Assembly (NCBI GenBank): GCA_003153295.1
Contig: PLXY01000003.1
Location: forward strand, 56,868 to 120,867
DNA: 64,000 nt
Reading direction: 5' to 3'
Source: Parachlamydiales bacterium
GTDB taxonomy: Bacteria; Chlamydiota; Chlamydiia; Chlamydiales; Rhabdochlamydiaceae
Shown here: positions 44,947-53,561 of the stretch, in pieces
Numbering within the stretch: position 1 is the first letter of the stretch
How the letters are laid out: each line of letters opens with the position of its first letter
Program-made: the position numbers and the translations under genes
The notes under the pieces: model-generated
Databases searched by the model: none
What the model saw: only the letters and a program-made list of their open reading frames with translations
Told to the model about the DNA's origin: nothing

Positions 44947-46142
44947 CTTAAGTCCAGAGTTGCGACCATGGGATTATGATCCGAAAGGGCATGCTTCGAA
45001 TCCAGCTTACCTTTTATGTTGTAAACCGGAATAACTTTTAAATCCCGAACGACTTTTTTTGTCGTATCCGCTTCGCTCCGTTTGATCAGAGCAATTTGAT
45101 CAACCCATTCGTCAGTTTCAGGGGATGATCTATCATGAGGATATCTTAATCGATTAAATTCATTGGTGCAGGTCGGTTCTCCATCAATATGAACACCGAT
45201 TAAAACCTCATCGAGTCTTGTCTCTTCCCGTTCTTTAGGACGTGCTGCATTAATATTAAGATCTCCTGCCAGGACCACAGCACTGACATCGGTGAGCTGT
45301 TTAGCGTGGTTGTGGATTTGCGCCAGCTGCTCAGTGCGGTTGATGGTATCTTGTTTCTTAGATCCCGATTCCATATGTGTTCCTATCACAGCGATTTGTC
45401 CCTGAGGAGTGTTAATTTGTAATGTGGTAAAACCGCGCGTCATGGTCCAGTCGTTATTTTTGAAAGGAGTAAAAGTATAGTTCACTACAGGACATTTAGT
45501 GATGACCATTTGTCCGCTTTCTGTTCCCAACTTGTTTTTACCATTATGAATGAAAAAATGGGCATATTTACCTTGGAAAGCAGAGATGAACATTTCAAAT
45601 GTCGAGGCATCTATTAAACATTCTTGGATGACGAGAATATCCGGATCTTCTTGCTCGATTAATTGCTTGATTCCCTCAAATCTGTCTTTGAGAGGAATGC
45701 ATCCGCCGCAGGTGTAATTCATGCCTGCTGGGAAGCCTAAAATATTCCACGACATGACTTTGGGATTAGATCGGGTTATTTCTAGAGCGGAGGTGCGGAC
45801 ATGGACATAATCTTTCTTTTGATTGCTATAGGCCAAGAGGTGAAGAGCTAATCTTCCTCCTTCCATGGCCATTACACCTCCAAGAGAGAGCAGTCCAACA
45901 AAAGGAAGCGAAGTCTCCGTGGCAAGGTAAGCTGCTGCGCCGACTAAGGCCGCAGGCCCGAAAGCTCGATAAGCTAACTCTTTGGTTTTAGTAGAATAAT
46001 TATCGAAAACAGCGGGATTTAAAGGATTGCCCCACCGTTTAAAATATCCGATCACTCGGTAGGTAGGCTGGGAGAGAAGACCATGGGCCCAGTAAAAGCT
46101 TCTTGCTTGTTCTGAATCAGATTTTGTGAAATCAATTGTCAT
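44943..46142 (-). CDS. Endonuclease/exonuclease/phosphatase-fold protein with membrane segments
   Basis: The 399-residue protein has a hydrophobic region near residues 55-105 (AALVGAAAYLATETSLPFVGLLSLGGVMAM) and a C-terminal domain with the EEP motifs: KVMSWNILG, DPDILVIQECL with the metal-binding Glu, IGTHMESG, VLAGDLNIN and the final LSDHNPMVATLDL with the catalytic Asp-His. The fold covers nucleases, inositol phosphatases and sphingomyelinases; the substrate cannot be told here. With the hydrophobic hairpin it could act at a membrane. Confidence 0.82.
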   Translation of the reverse strand: MTIDFTKSDSEQARSFYWAHGLLSQPTYRVIGYFKRWGNPLNPAVFDNYSTKTKELAYRAFGPAALVGAAAYLATETSLPFVGLLSLGGVMAMEGGRLALHLLAYSNQKKDYVHVRTSALEITRSNPKVMSWNILGFPAGMNYTCGGCIPLKDRFEGIKQLIEQEDPDILVIQECLIDASTFEMFISAFQGKYAHFFIHNGKNKLGTESGQMVITKCPVVNYTFTPFKNNDWTMTRGFTTLQINTPQGQIAVIGTHMESGSKKQDTINRTEQLAQIHNHAKQLTDVSAVVLAGDLNINAARPKEREETRLDEVLIGVHIDGEPTCTNEFNRLRYPHDRSSPETDEWVDQIALIKRSEADTTKKVVRDLKVIPVYNIKGKLDSKHALSDHNPMVATLDLS

Positions 46143-46168
46143 ATCAACCTACCGATTTTCATAATTTA

Positions 46169-47017
46169 TCAAACAAAAGCAAATACTGCACCTGCAATGA
46201 TCGCTGTTTTATGCGTCTCAATGAACTTAGGGCATAAAGTATAAGTACCGTAAGCGACCGCTCCCGCTAAAGCCAGCTGAGTCACGCCTTTTAAGACTTT
46301 CCGGGGATGGTTCCAGAGAGGAAAACGGAAGCCGATGCCTTGAGTCAGAGAACCTAGAAACCCTATGCGGAAAGGAGAGATGGCTTGCTTTGTGAAAAGG
46401 ATCACATTTCCAGCAAACCGATCTTTAAATGCTTCTTTTGCTTCTTCATCTCGATATCTAAACTTGATGGTTGGGATGAATAGAGCGGCAATAAGACTCA
46501 GAGAAAGAGAGGCCACTAAACGGTTATTTTCAGGATCTTTAATTGAATAGAAGGTCGCTGCAGTTTTATCAAAATAAGAAGCGCTGTACATCACTGATTT
46601 CCTAAAGATCCACATGAGGGGAGTCAATTTAAAAAGGAACCCATGTATCCAAGGGCTAACGGTTTTGACATGATTTTGAATCAAAGAGATGAAATGATTA
46701 CGGAGCACCCACGATTGAACAAAGACAGCGACTGGGCGAAGTCTGCTATTAGGATCTAGTTTTGAAATTTGTTGTGTTACAACTTTATCGAATTTTTCAA
46801 AAAAAACTGTGATGTCAATCCCATATTCATCAGTGGTATTACTCACATTGATGCGGGACGGTGTCCCAGTAGCTGAACAGCCGAAGAAATGGCTTTTAAC
46901 CCACTCAGCAGGATTGGGTCCATACCGGAGAGTTCTTAAACCTAAGGAATCGGCAAAAGCCTGATCAGCGAAGCGTGAAATGGCATAAGCCCCGGTTGCT
47001 GCAATGATGACTGCCAT
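46169..47017 (-). CDS. Hypothetical membrane protein
   Basis: The 282-residue product has hydrophobic segments at the N-terminus (MAVIIAATGAYAISRF), in the middle (LVASLSLSLIAALFIPTI) and at the end (VTQLALAGAVAYGTY, TAIIAGAVFAFV). It lies 26 bases upstream of the EEP-fold gene in the same direction, probably one operon. No family recognised; the layout is like other chlamydial membrane-interacting proteins. Confidence 0.65.
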   Translation of the reverse strand: MAVIIAATGAYAISRFADQAFADSLGLRTLRYGPNPAEWVKSHFFGCSATGTPSRINVSNTTDEYGIDITVFFEKFDKVVTQQISKLDPNSRLRPVAVFVQSWVLRNHFISLIQNHVKTVSPWIHGFLFKLTPLMWIFRKSVMYSASYFDKTAATFYSIKDPENNRLVASLSLSLIAALFIPTIKFRYRDEEAKEAFKDRFAGNVILFTKQAISPFRIGFLGSLTQGIGFRFPLWNHPRKVLKGVTQLALAGAVAYGTYTLCPKFIETHKTAIIAGAVFAFV

Positions 47018-47267
47018 GATAGTCCTTGGTAATTTAATTATTTTCAGGATATTTTATACTAAGTGAACTAAAGCTTCAAGTTACTAAAGTTAAGCGATAT
47101 CCTACGTAAAGAAATAAATTGTTCGATTGTTTAATTTAACTCAAGTTATTGATTAGCAAGAAATTATAAAAAATTAAACGATACTAATTTTAATTTAAAC
47201 ATTAATAATAATATTGAAAAATAATAATGTTTATTATAAATTATAATTAACAATAAAAGGTTAGATT
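47018..47267. other. Very AT-rich divergent intergenic region
   Basis: 250 bases separate two divergent genes. From 47100 on it is almost pure A and T, with several TATAAT-like boxes just ahead of the rightward gene (e.g. AAATTATAATTAAC near 47238-47251) and AAAGGTTAG as its ribosome-binding site. Promoters for both directions are expected here; no operator is clear. Confidence 0.4.
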
Positions 47268-48113
47268 ATGGTTGAATTTCCTTCAAATTATCCCGTGAGT
47301 GGATCCCAAGGCCCTAGCCCCACAGGGGATTCTCCAGGATCTATCGATAATAACACCACTTTTATTCAATTGGTTGATGCAGCCTGGGAGGCGATAGGGC
47401 AAGACGACCAATATCCTACGGATTTGAATACACAGACTGCGATGCAAGCTATCAACAATCTAAATGCTTATCTCACGGCAAATCCTCCTACTGATCCCAA
47501 TAATCCTAAAGCTTATTCAATTGAACAAGCATTATCGAGCGGACCACCAGTTACAAGTAGCTTGGCTGAAATCTGTGCAAATTATGGAACTAGTAATTGT
47601 CAGGCAGCTGTTGAGTTTCTTGAAACAGCAACAGGAAATGGTCAATTAAATACCTTACAGGGAGCTCTTGATTCCGTAAGTAGTGCAACAATAGATAGTG
47701 GAAATGCAACGATACAGTTAGATATTAATCACCTACAGACCATACTCAAATATTATAATGACTACATGCAAGAACCAGATCCCCAGACGCAAATGATAAA
47801 TGATTATCTCGCGATGATTGCTCAAGACATTAGTCAATTGGATACCGATGCCCAAGCTGCGAGCCCTGCCTTAAGCGATGGATATCTTACAAATCTAATG
47901 ACATATCTTAATACTCCACTTCAAGTCGGTGGAACGCAAACATTGCAGACTTTAAGTGCAGCAATATTGGCAAATAATCCTCCAAACACTACTGATCTAG
48001 ATAATCTGGGCACAGCTTTGCAAACTTTAGCCGGGCAAAATAGTTCTTTAGGAGAAGCATTGCAGTCTCTTATACTACAAACCATCCAATACGAATATCA
48101 CAACAGTTCTTAG
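47268..48113 (+). CDS. Hypothetical Asn/Gln/Thr-rich protein, possible secreted effector
   Basis: The 281-residue protein has no signal peptide. The first ~35 residues are Pro/Ser/Gly-rich and disordered-looking, followed by helical sequence full of Asn, Gln, Thr and Asp with hardly any Lys or Arg, so it is strongly acidic. Loose internal similarity exists between NNLNAYLTANPPTDPNN and TNLMTYLNTPLQ / LAAAILANNPPNTTD-like segments, suggesting repeats. Such composition is unlike the neighbours. A type III substrate is conceivable but unproven. Confidence 0.65.
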   Translation: MVEFPSNYPVSGSQGPSPTGDSPGSIDNNTTFIQLVDAAWEAIGQDDQYPTDLNTQTAMQAINNLNAYLTANPPTDPNNPKAYSIEQALSSGPPVTSSLAEICANYGTSNCQAAVEFLETATGNGQLNTLQGALDSVSSATIDSGNATIQLDINHLQTILKYYNDYMQEPDPQTQMINDYLAMIAQDISQLDTDAQAASPALSDGYLTNLMTYLNTPLQVGGTQTLQTLSAAILANNPPNTTDLDNLGTALQTLAGQNSSLGEALQSLILQTIQYEYHNSS

Positions 48114-48165
48114 ACTTGAAAGTCTAATCTTTATATAATGTGATTTTCTCTATCAGAGAGGTCAA

Positions 48166-48636
48166 ATGAGAAAATCCGTTTTATTTTTTTGCGCGATTTT
48201 CTTTTCATTTTCTCTTCAGGCGGAAAATTACTGTGTTCATCTCCAGATGCCTGAGGGATGGTTAAAAAAAGATGAATCGTCTTTTACAATTCAAGATAGT
48301 CATTTTGAACAAGATTTATATGTGCATGAACTGGGCTTAGTCAATCATCAAGCGAGATGTCGTATCTATTCCTATTCCACGACACCTCCTTCCGGATTTA
48401 AAATTCATGAAAATTTTCAAGAAGCCCCCAGTATAAGCTATGCGTTTCCTTCCGTTGAACAGTGGAAAACTTCTAAAATTGTTGAAGACAATAGGACCTT
48501 CTATACGGGAATGAGTTATTTGTATTTAGATAATTTTTATTGCATCGTTACGATTACAGATCAAAAGGATGAAAGTTCTTTAATGGAGAATGCTCAAAAA
48601 ATGATTGATGCTATTAAGTTTGTTCCGATTAATTAA
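48166..48636 (+). CDS. Hypothetical secreted protein
   Basis: The 156-residue protein starts with a Sec signal (MRKSVLFFCAIFFSFSLQAENYC). The mature part is beta-rich (YCVHLQMPEGWLKKDESSFTI; RCRIYSYSTTPPSGFKIHENF; NFYCIVTITD). No family recognised. An AGAGAGGTC site precedes it. Confidence 0.65.
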   Translation: MRKSVLFFCAIFFSFSLQAENYCVHLQMPEGWLKKDESSFTIQDSHFEQDLYVHELGLVNHQARCRIYSYSTTPPSGFKIHENFQEAPSISYAFPSVEQWKTSKIVEDNRTFYTGMSYLYLDNFYCIVTITDQKDESSLMENAQKMIDAIKFVPIN

Positions 48637-49295
48637 CTTTTCCGACAATGCCAATAACATTGCAGGGGATCGGCAAAAGCATGGACATAGGCCTGTATAT
48701 GACCTTCTTTGAGAAGAGTAAAATTTTTGATCAGAGTGTCGTATTCGGCAAGCGTACGATAGTGGGCATAATACCCTTGAGTTGTATTCTTAGTGCGGGT
48801 GACTGCGCAGCTCTCTCTGAAAAAGAGCTCGCCTTGGGGTTTTAACCAAGTGTGAATCCGCTCGATCAAAAGATTCATTTGATCATCTTCCAAATACATC
48901 AAAAGCCAGTGGAGAAAAACAAAATCAAAAGAGGCTTCTTTGAGCTGCAGTTTCATGACATCAGAGCAAAGGTAGGTCACATTGGTAAAATCGGCATGAT
49001 CTTGCTGATTTTTTTCCATGAATTGAGGTGTCATATCTGCGGAGGTCAAATGATCGGCATGGGAGGCGAAATGATGGGTAAAACGTCCAATGCCAGACCC
49101 TAAGTCTAAAATTTTTTTTCCTTGTAAGGCGGGAAGGTAGGAGATGATCTCTGCTTTTTCATGACCGTCCAAGTAGCGGCCATTCGATCTTTTGTACATG
49201 GCTTGCACTGTCGGATCTTGCTGTTTCCAATATAATGAGACTTTATCTATCCTGCGTGTCACCGGTATGTCGTTTTTATTTTTTTTAATTCTCAA
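48633..49295 (-). CDS. Class I SAM-dependent methyltransferase
   Basis: The 220-residue protein has motif I ILDLGSGIGRFTHHFA, an acidic loop end (SADMTPQFME), CSDVMKLQLKEASFDFVFLHWLLMYL and the C-terminal strands. The N-terminus VSLYWKQQDPTVQAMYKRSNGRYLD and the region FFRESC resemble phosphoethanolamine N-methyltransferase-like enzymes, but the substrate is uncertain. The homologous part begins before the second Met, so the first Met is used; its 5' end then overlaps the divergent gene. Confidence 0.82.
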   Translation of the reverse strand: MRIKKNKNDIPVTRRIDKVSLYWKQQDPTVQAMYKRSNGRYLDGHEKAEIISYLPALQGKKILDLGSGIGRFTHHFASHADHLTSADMTPQFMEKNQQDHADFTNVTYLCSDVMKLQLKEASFDFVFLHWLLMYLEDDQMNLLIERIHTWLKPQGELFFRESCAVTRTKNTTQGYYAHYRTLAEYDTLIKNFTLLKEGHIQAYVHAFADPLQCYWHCRKS

Positions 49296-51813
49296 TTTGT
49301 CAGTCCCTCTCTACTTGCGGCTTAAGAAACCGTCTGTTCCTTTCTATGCCCGATGGGTTGGATTACTTGAAGATTTTTTTATAGTCCTAGAGCTTCTATG
49401 GATTGCGGCGATCTCGATTCCTGTAGCCGCTGTCCTAGGCCTCTGCATCCATCTGGTGCTACTCTTGGACAGCATCCTCTTTCGTCAAATGCAGCTCCGT
49501 TGGAAATTTTCCTATTTAGTTCATCTCCCGCATGCCGGTTCTTTTTATTCGTCGGCAAAAGAGCTGGGGTTGGGGCGATTGATAGGGGGTGCCGCGGCGA
49601 TTCTGGGATTGCATGTTTTCGGATATTTTACTGTCTATCGTCATTTTGAGGGAATCTCTCTTCTTCAGGGAGTTCTTACCATAGGAGTGGGAGCCGCGGC
49701 ATTTTTGCGCGCGCGTGCCATGCCAAAAAAAATTGCCTATGTGTTTAATAATATTTTTTTTGATCTGCAAATGGTTCAAAGCAAGAAGAAGGAAGCGGCC
49801 TCTTCCATTGCTATTTCTTCATCAGAATCTTTTCGACTTTTGGATGAAAACTATCCTTTATGGCGGTTCACAAAAGGTTTTACAGGTGAAAAGCAATTTG
49901 ATGTGAAGATCGGCCCTGATGAAAAGCCCCATGTGATGTTAATCTTTTTAGAATCGTTTTCAGCGCAGGCTGTCGGTTATGAGAAGAAGGCAACTCCGAA
50001 GTTCGATCGGCTTGCGCAAGAGGGGATTTTATTTTCCAATTTTTATTCCAATGGGACATTTACTTATCGAGCTCTGATCGGAGGACTCTTTGGCACTCCT
50101 GCGGGGGACACAACAAAGGGGCTCGGTCCGTATGTCAATGTTCCTTTTGTGGGGATTCCTCAGTTGATGAAACAAGCCGGTTATACTTCGGCTTTTTTCC
50201 ATAACGGATCTTTGAGCTTTGATAAGCAACGGGAATTTCTAAAAAACCACTTCGATGTCATGGCAGATAGAAATGAAATTGAAGATTCTCCGGATACTTC
50301 GACGAGTTGGGGAGCGCATGATGAGTGCCTCATGCGCTACACAGTAGACTGGCTGGAAAAACAAAAAGAGTCGACGTTTACAACACTGTTTACGATTACT
50401 AACCACCATCCTTGGATCACTCCAGCCCACCACGTCCCACCGGATTTTGAATCGTCTTTTAACGCTTCTCATAAAAGATTTTTGCAGACGATGCATTATA
50501 CCGATTATTCTTTAGGTCTTTTAGTTGAACTTTTAAAGGCTAAAAACTTAAGCCAAAAAACGGTTTTGGTCATTGTGGGTGACCATGGTCAACCTTTAGG
50601 GCAGCATCAGGGTAATTTTTACTACTCACGATTTCTCTACGAAGAAAATGTCCGAGTTCCTTTGCTCATTGTTGCAGATGGTAGGATTGCTGAGCCTAAA
50701 GTCATCGATGAGATAGGAAGCCATGTCGATCTTGTTCCGACTCTAATGGACCTCTTGGGTCTTGAGGGAATGCAACACGGCTGCGGCGCTTCTTTAATGA
50801 GAAAAAATCTCGATCGGACTGCCATGATGCATAACCCTTATGCGGAAGGTTTTTTAGGATGCCGTCAGGGTCCTTGGAAATGGATTGAAAATCAATTAAG
50901 CCATGAAGGCGAGCTTTATGATCTAAATACCGATGCAGAGGAGAAGATTAATTTAGCAGATGTTTTCCCACAGGTCGCAGAAAAACTCCGCTTAGAAACT
51001 CAAGAGTATTTTTCCTATTTGTATGATCTTCATCAGCAACAAAAAATTGTTCCGTTGCAAACGGAAAAGGTTTGTCCTCCTTCCACATTGAACTTAGATT
51101 TTTCAACGACCATGATCACCGATGGGGAATTGGTCCAGCTGACCTTTGATTCTCCTGAAGTGGAAAAATTGAATTTGCATGACTGCCTATTAGTGGGTGA
51201 TGAGGGGATAGCTGCTCTTTTATCTGGTTGCAGACGATTGGAAGAGTTGAACCTCAAGGGGATTACAGATTTGACGGATGAAGCTTTTGAAAGGGGGCTT
51301 GAAGAAATTCGTCCCCGACTGAGAAATCTCAATATTTCTGATGCAGCTCTATCGGATCGCGGGCTTGAGGTCATCGCCAGATCTTGCCCGAATCTATCTA
51401 TTCTTTCTCTTCAGGCAAAAAATTTAACGGATCAGAGTATAGAGATCTTGAGTCATTCCTGCCGTAAGCTTGTCCGTTTGAAAATTTTAGAGGCAGATCA
51501 AATTTCGGAAGAGGCGCTCCTCACGCTCATCCAAAACAATCGTGAGCTGGGACACGTGACCTTGCAAGGATGTCCCCGTCTGACAGACCGTGTTTTAGAG
51601 GCTCTGCAGCACCATCCTTTGGAGCTTCTATGGATTTTCGATGCTCCTCTTTTAACAGATGAAGGAGTTGCTTATTTAGCTAAACTTCCCATCCGTTTTT
51701 TAACTTTGGACGGCTGTCCGCTGCTAACAGAGAAGTGCATTCCTTACTTATCGCAATTGAATCTGGAGTCGGTCTATCTTAACTGCCAGGGGATCGTTAA
51801 GGTTCATCTTTAG
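49267..51813 (+). CDS. LtaS-like membrane sulfatase fused to an F-box-type LRR domain
   Basis: The ATG at MSFLFFLILNLSV is preferred over one 25 codons upstream. The 848-residue protein has about five N-terminal membrane helices, then an alkaline-phosphatase-fold domain (residues ~225-530) with metal-site motifs VMLIFLESFSAQAVG, NGTFTYRALIGGLFGTP (probable Thr nucleophile), and IVGDHGQPLGQHQG. This is the layout of lipoteichoic-acid synthases and phosphoethanolamine transferases. From ~residue 620 there are eight or so cysteine-type LRRs (LNLHDCLLVGDEGIAALLSGCRRLEELNLKG in parts, then CPNLSILSL, CRKLVRLKI, LTLDGCPLLTEKCI) as in eukaryotic AMN1/F-box proteins. The fusion is unusual. Confidence 0.85.
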   Translation: MSFLFFLILNLSVPLYLRLKKPSVPFYARWVGLLEDFFIVLELLWIAAISIPVAAVLGLCIHLVLLLDSILFRQMQLRWKFSYLVHLPHAGSFYSSAKELGLGRLIGGAAAILGLHVFGYFTVYRHFEGISLLQGVLTIGVGAAAFLRARAMPKKIAYVFNNIFFDLQMVQSKKKEAASSIAISSSESFRLLDENYPLWRFTKGFTGEKQFDVKIGPDEKPHVMLIFLESFSAQAVGYEKKATPKFDRLAQEGILFSNFYSNGTFTYRALIGGLFGTPAGDTTKGLGPYVNVPFVGIPQLMKQAGYTSAFFHNGSLSFDKQREFLKNHFDVMADRNEIEDSPDTSTSWGAHDECLMRYTVDWLEKQKESTFTTLFTITNHHPWITPAHHVPPDFESSFNASHKRFLQTMHYTDYSLGLLVELLKAKNLSQKTVLVIVGDHGQPLGQHQGNFYYSRFLYEENVRVPLLIVADGRIAEPKVIDEIGSHVDLVPTLMDLLGLEGMQHGCGASLMRKNLDRTAMMHNPYAEGFLGCRQGPWKWIENQLSHEGELYDLNTDAEEKINLADVFPQVAEKLRLETQEYFSYLYDLHQQQKIVPLQTEKVCPPSTLNLDFSTTMITDGELVQLTFDSPEVEKLNLHDCLLVGDEGIAALLSGCRRLEELNLKGITDLTDEAFERGLEEIRPRLRNLNISDAALSDRGLEVIARSCPNLSILSLQAKNLTDQSIEILSHSCRKLVRLKILEADQISEEALLTLIQNNRELGHVTLQGCPRLTDRVLEALQHHPLELLWIFDAPLLTDEGVAYLAKLPIRFLTLDGCPLLTEKCIPYLSQLNLESVYLNCQGIVKVHL

Positions 51814-51854
51814 CAAAAATTTTCATTGCGATAAGATAGATAGTAGGAGAATTT

Positions 51855-52211
51855 ATGACAGTCGCCTATCTTGCCTGTCCTTATTCCGATCCAGATCCTA
51901 AAGTCAAAGCGATGCGGCATGCGATTGCCAATCAAATTGCAGCGGAGATGCTGGCTCAAGGAATCTTTGTTTTTTCACCGTTGACTTACAGCATTCCGAT
52001 TTCCCAATTGGGTAGTCATCAAGGATGGGTCAGTTGGAGAAATTTTGATCTTGAGATGCTCTCGAGATGCGACCGATTGATTGTATTAAAAGTATCGGGA
52101 TGGGACTTATCGACGGGAGTGGCAGAAGAAATCGCGCGGGCAAAAGAGATGGAGATTCCCATCGAATGGATGGAAGTTCCCGAAGTACAAAAGATATCAG
52201 TGGAAACTTAG
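51855..52211 (+). CDS. DUF1937 family protein (nucleoside deoxyribosyltransferase-like)
   Basis: The 118-residue protein begins VAYLACPYSDPDPKVKAMRH and contains FVFSPLTYSIPISQ, the Asp in WRNFDLEMLSRCDRLIVLKVSGWDLSTGVAEEI (read in two parts). The family resembles nucleoside 2-deoxyribosyltransferases. The stop codon TAG is formed at the junction with the following MITE-like element, so the original end may have differed by a residue or two. TAGGAGAATTT is the ribosome-binding site. Confidence 0.85.
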   Translation: MTVAYLACPYSDPDPKVKAMRHAIANQIAAEMLAQGIFVFSPLTYSIPISQLGSHQGWVSWRNFDLEMLSRCDRLIVLKVSGWDLSTGVAEEIARAKEMEIPIEWMEVPEVQKISVET

Positions 52212-52373
52212 AGCATGTTTACAAAGTATGATCAGGATGCTTTGCTGCTAAACTTCATTTTAAGAGCTTATAAAAATTTAGTCATATTTAAACTAATATG
52301 ACAAAATTTTTATAAGCTCTTATAATGAAGTTTAGGCACACAAATCATCCGATCGGACTTTGCAAACAGGCTC
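52211..52373. mobile_element. 163-bp MITE-like palindromic element
   Basis: The whole sequence is an imperfect inverted repeat: GAGCATGTTTACAAAGT at the left end pairs with ACTTTGCAAACAGGCTC at the right, and the middle arms (CTAAACTTCATTTTAAGAGC and onward) pair almost perfectly. A direct TTA flanks both ends (52208-52210 and 52374-52376), the target duplication typical of IS5-type elements. It has no coding capacity. It fills the whole gap between the DUF1937 gene and alr, ending three bases before the alr ATG. Confidence 0.8.
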
Positions 52374-52376
52374 TTA

Positions 52377-53561
52377 ATGGAAAATTATTCACACCCATCT
52401 TGGATTGAGATCGACTTAGCGCAATTGCGCAAGAATTTTTCGATTATCCGCGACTATATCGGCCGCAGTTTATTCTGTTTGCCTATCAAGGCTAATGCGT
52501 ATGGGCATGGGCTTTGCGCGATTGGTAAAGCAGCCCAAGAGGCAGGGATCGACTATTTAGGCGTGGCGCATCTGCAAGAGGGCATCCAGCTGAGAAAGGC
52601 TGGGATAACGTTACCCATCCTTGTCTTAGGGGCTATCCATGAAGATCAAATCCATGATTTGATCGATTACAATCTAGAGTTTACGATCAGTTCTAAATTT
52701 AAAGCGCAGCTGGTCGCTGAAAAATGCAAAGAAAGAGGCGTCAAGTGCCGAGTCCATCTCGAAGTCGATACCGGCATGCAGCGGACCGGAGTGAGACCTG
52801 ATACAGCGCTGGGACTGTTTCCGTATTTACAAAGTTTAGAAAATCTGGAAATCGTAGGGATTTATTCCCATCTAGCTACCGCGGACCGTCCTCAAGATCC
52901 GCTGACTTTAAAACAGATCGAGGCTTTCCAAAACTTGATTAGCGATCCTGTCTTCAATGATGCTGTCCTGATACGGCACCTGGCCAATTCAGGGGGCACT
53001 GTTTATTTTCCTGAATCCCATCTCGATATGGTCCGCCCGTCGCTCGTCACCTTTGGATATCTGCCTGATCCGTGTCCCGGATCGCTCCAAGGAATCGCTC
53101 CCTGTTTTTCCCTCAAGGCCAAAGTCTCGTTTTTTAAAGTCGTCAAGCCAGGAGAAGGGGTCAGCTATGGACATTCTTTTGTGACCCCTAAACAAACCCG
53201 TATCGTTACAATTCCTGTTGGCTATGGAGATGGATATCGACGGTCTTTGTCTAATAAAGGGTCAGTCCTTATCCGAGGGAAGAGATTTCCTATCTGCGGA
53301 ACTATCTGTATGGACCAGTTCATGGTCGATGTAGGAGATGAGGAAGTGTATGTCGGTGATGAAGTTGTCCTCATCGGCAAGCAAGGCAATGAAGAGATCA
53401 CTTTGAAAGAAATAGCAGAGCTTTGCGAAACCATTCCTTATGAGATCCTCTGTTTGCTCAATGAGCGGATTCCGCGTATATACACAAATGGAATAATGCC
53501 TAAGGAGATTTTCTTCCGATCCATGAGCGAAATGAGTTCCAGGCAAAACCTACATTCTTGA
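52377..53561 (+). CDS. alr: Alanine racemase
   Basis: Alr makes D-alanine for peptidoglycan precursors with pyridoxal phosphate. The 394-residue protein has the PLP-binding Lys in FCLPIKANAYGHG, the catalytic Tyr in GVSYGHSFVTP, and GYGDGYRRSLSN and CGTICMDQFMVD. Chlamydia itself, as I recall, lacks alr, so this is a feature of the environmental relatives. The start lies directly behind the MITE-like element and no good Shine-Dalgarno site is present; the C-terminal end overlaps the opposing gene by 62 bases. Confidence 0.93.
   Translation: MENYSHPSWIEIDLAQLRKNFSIIRDYIGRSLFCLPIKANAYGHGLCAIGKAAQEAGIDYLGVAHLQEGIQLRKAGITLPILVLGAIHEDQIHDLIDYNLEFTISSKFKAQLVAEKCKERGVKCRVHLEVDTGMQRTGVRPDTALGLFPYLQSLENLEIVGIYSHLATADRPQDPLTLKQIEAFQNLISDPVFNDAVLIRHLANSGGTVYFPESHLDMVRPSLVTFGYLPDPCPGSLQGIAPCFSLKAKVSFFKVVKPGEGVSYGHSFVTPKQTRIVTIPVGYGDGYRRSLSNKGSVLIRGKRFPICGTICMDQFMVDVGDEEVYVGDEVVLIGKQGNEEITLKEIAELCETIPYEILCLLNERIPRIYTNGIMPKEIFFRSMSEMSSRQNLHS

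Noticed and set aside
52211..52373. CRISPR-like or small RNA interpretation of the palindromic element
   Set aside because: There is one long inverted repeat with TTA duplications and no spaced repeat units, which fits a MITE better.
53222..53434. Minus-strand Ser/Pro-rich open frames inside alr
   Set aside because: They are antisense shadows of the conserved alr sequence.
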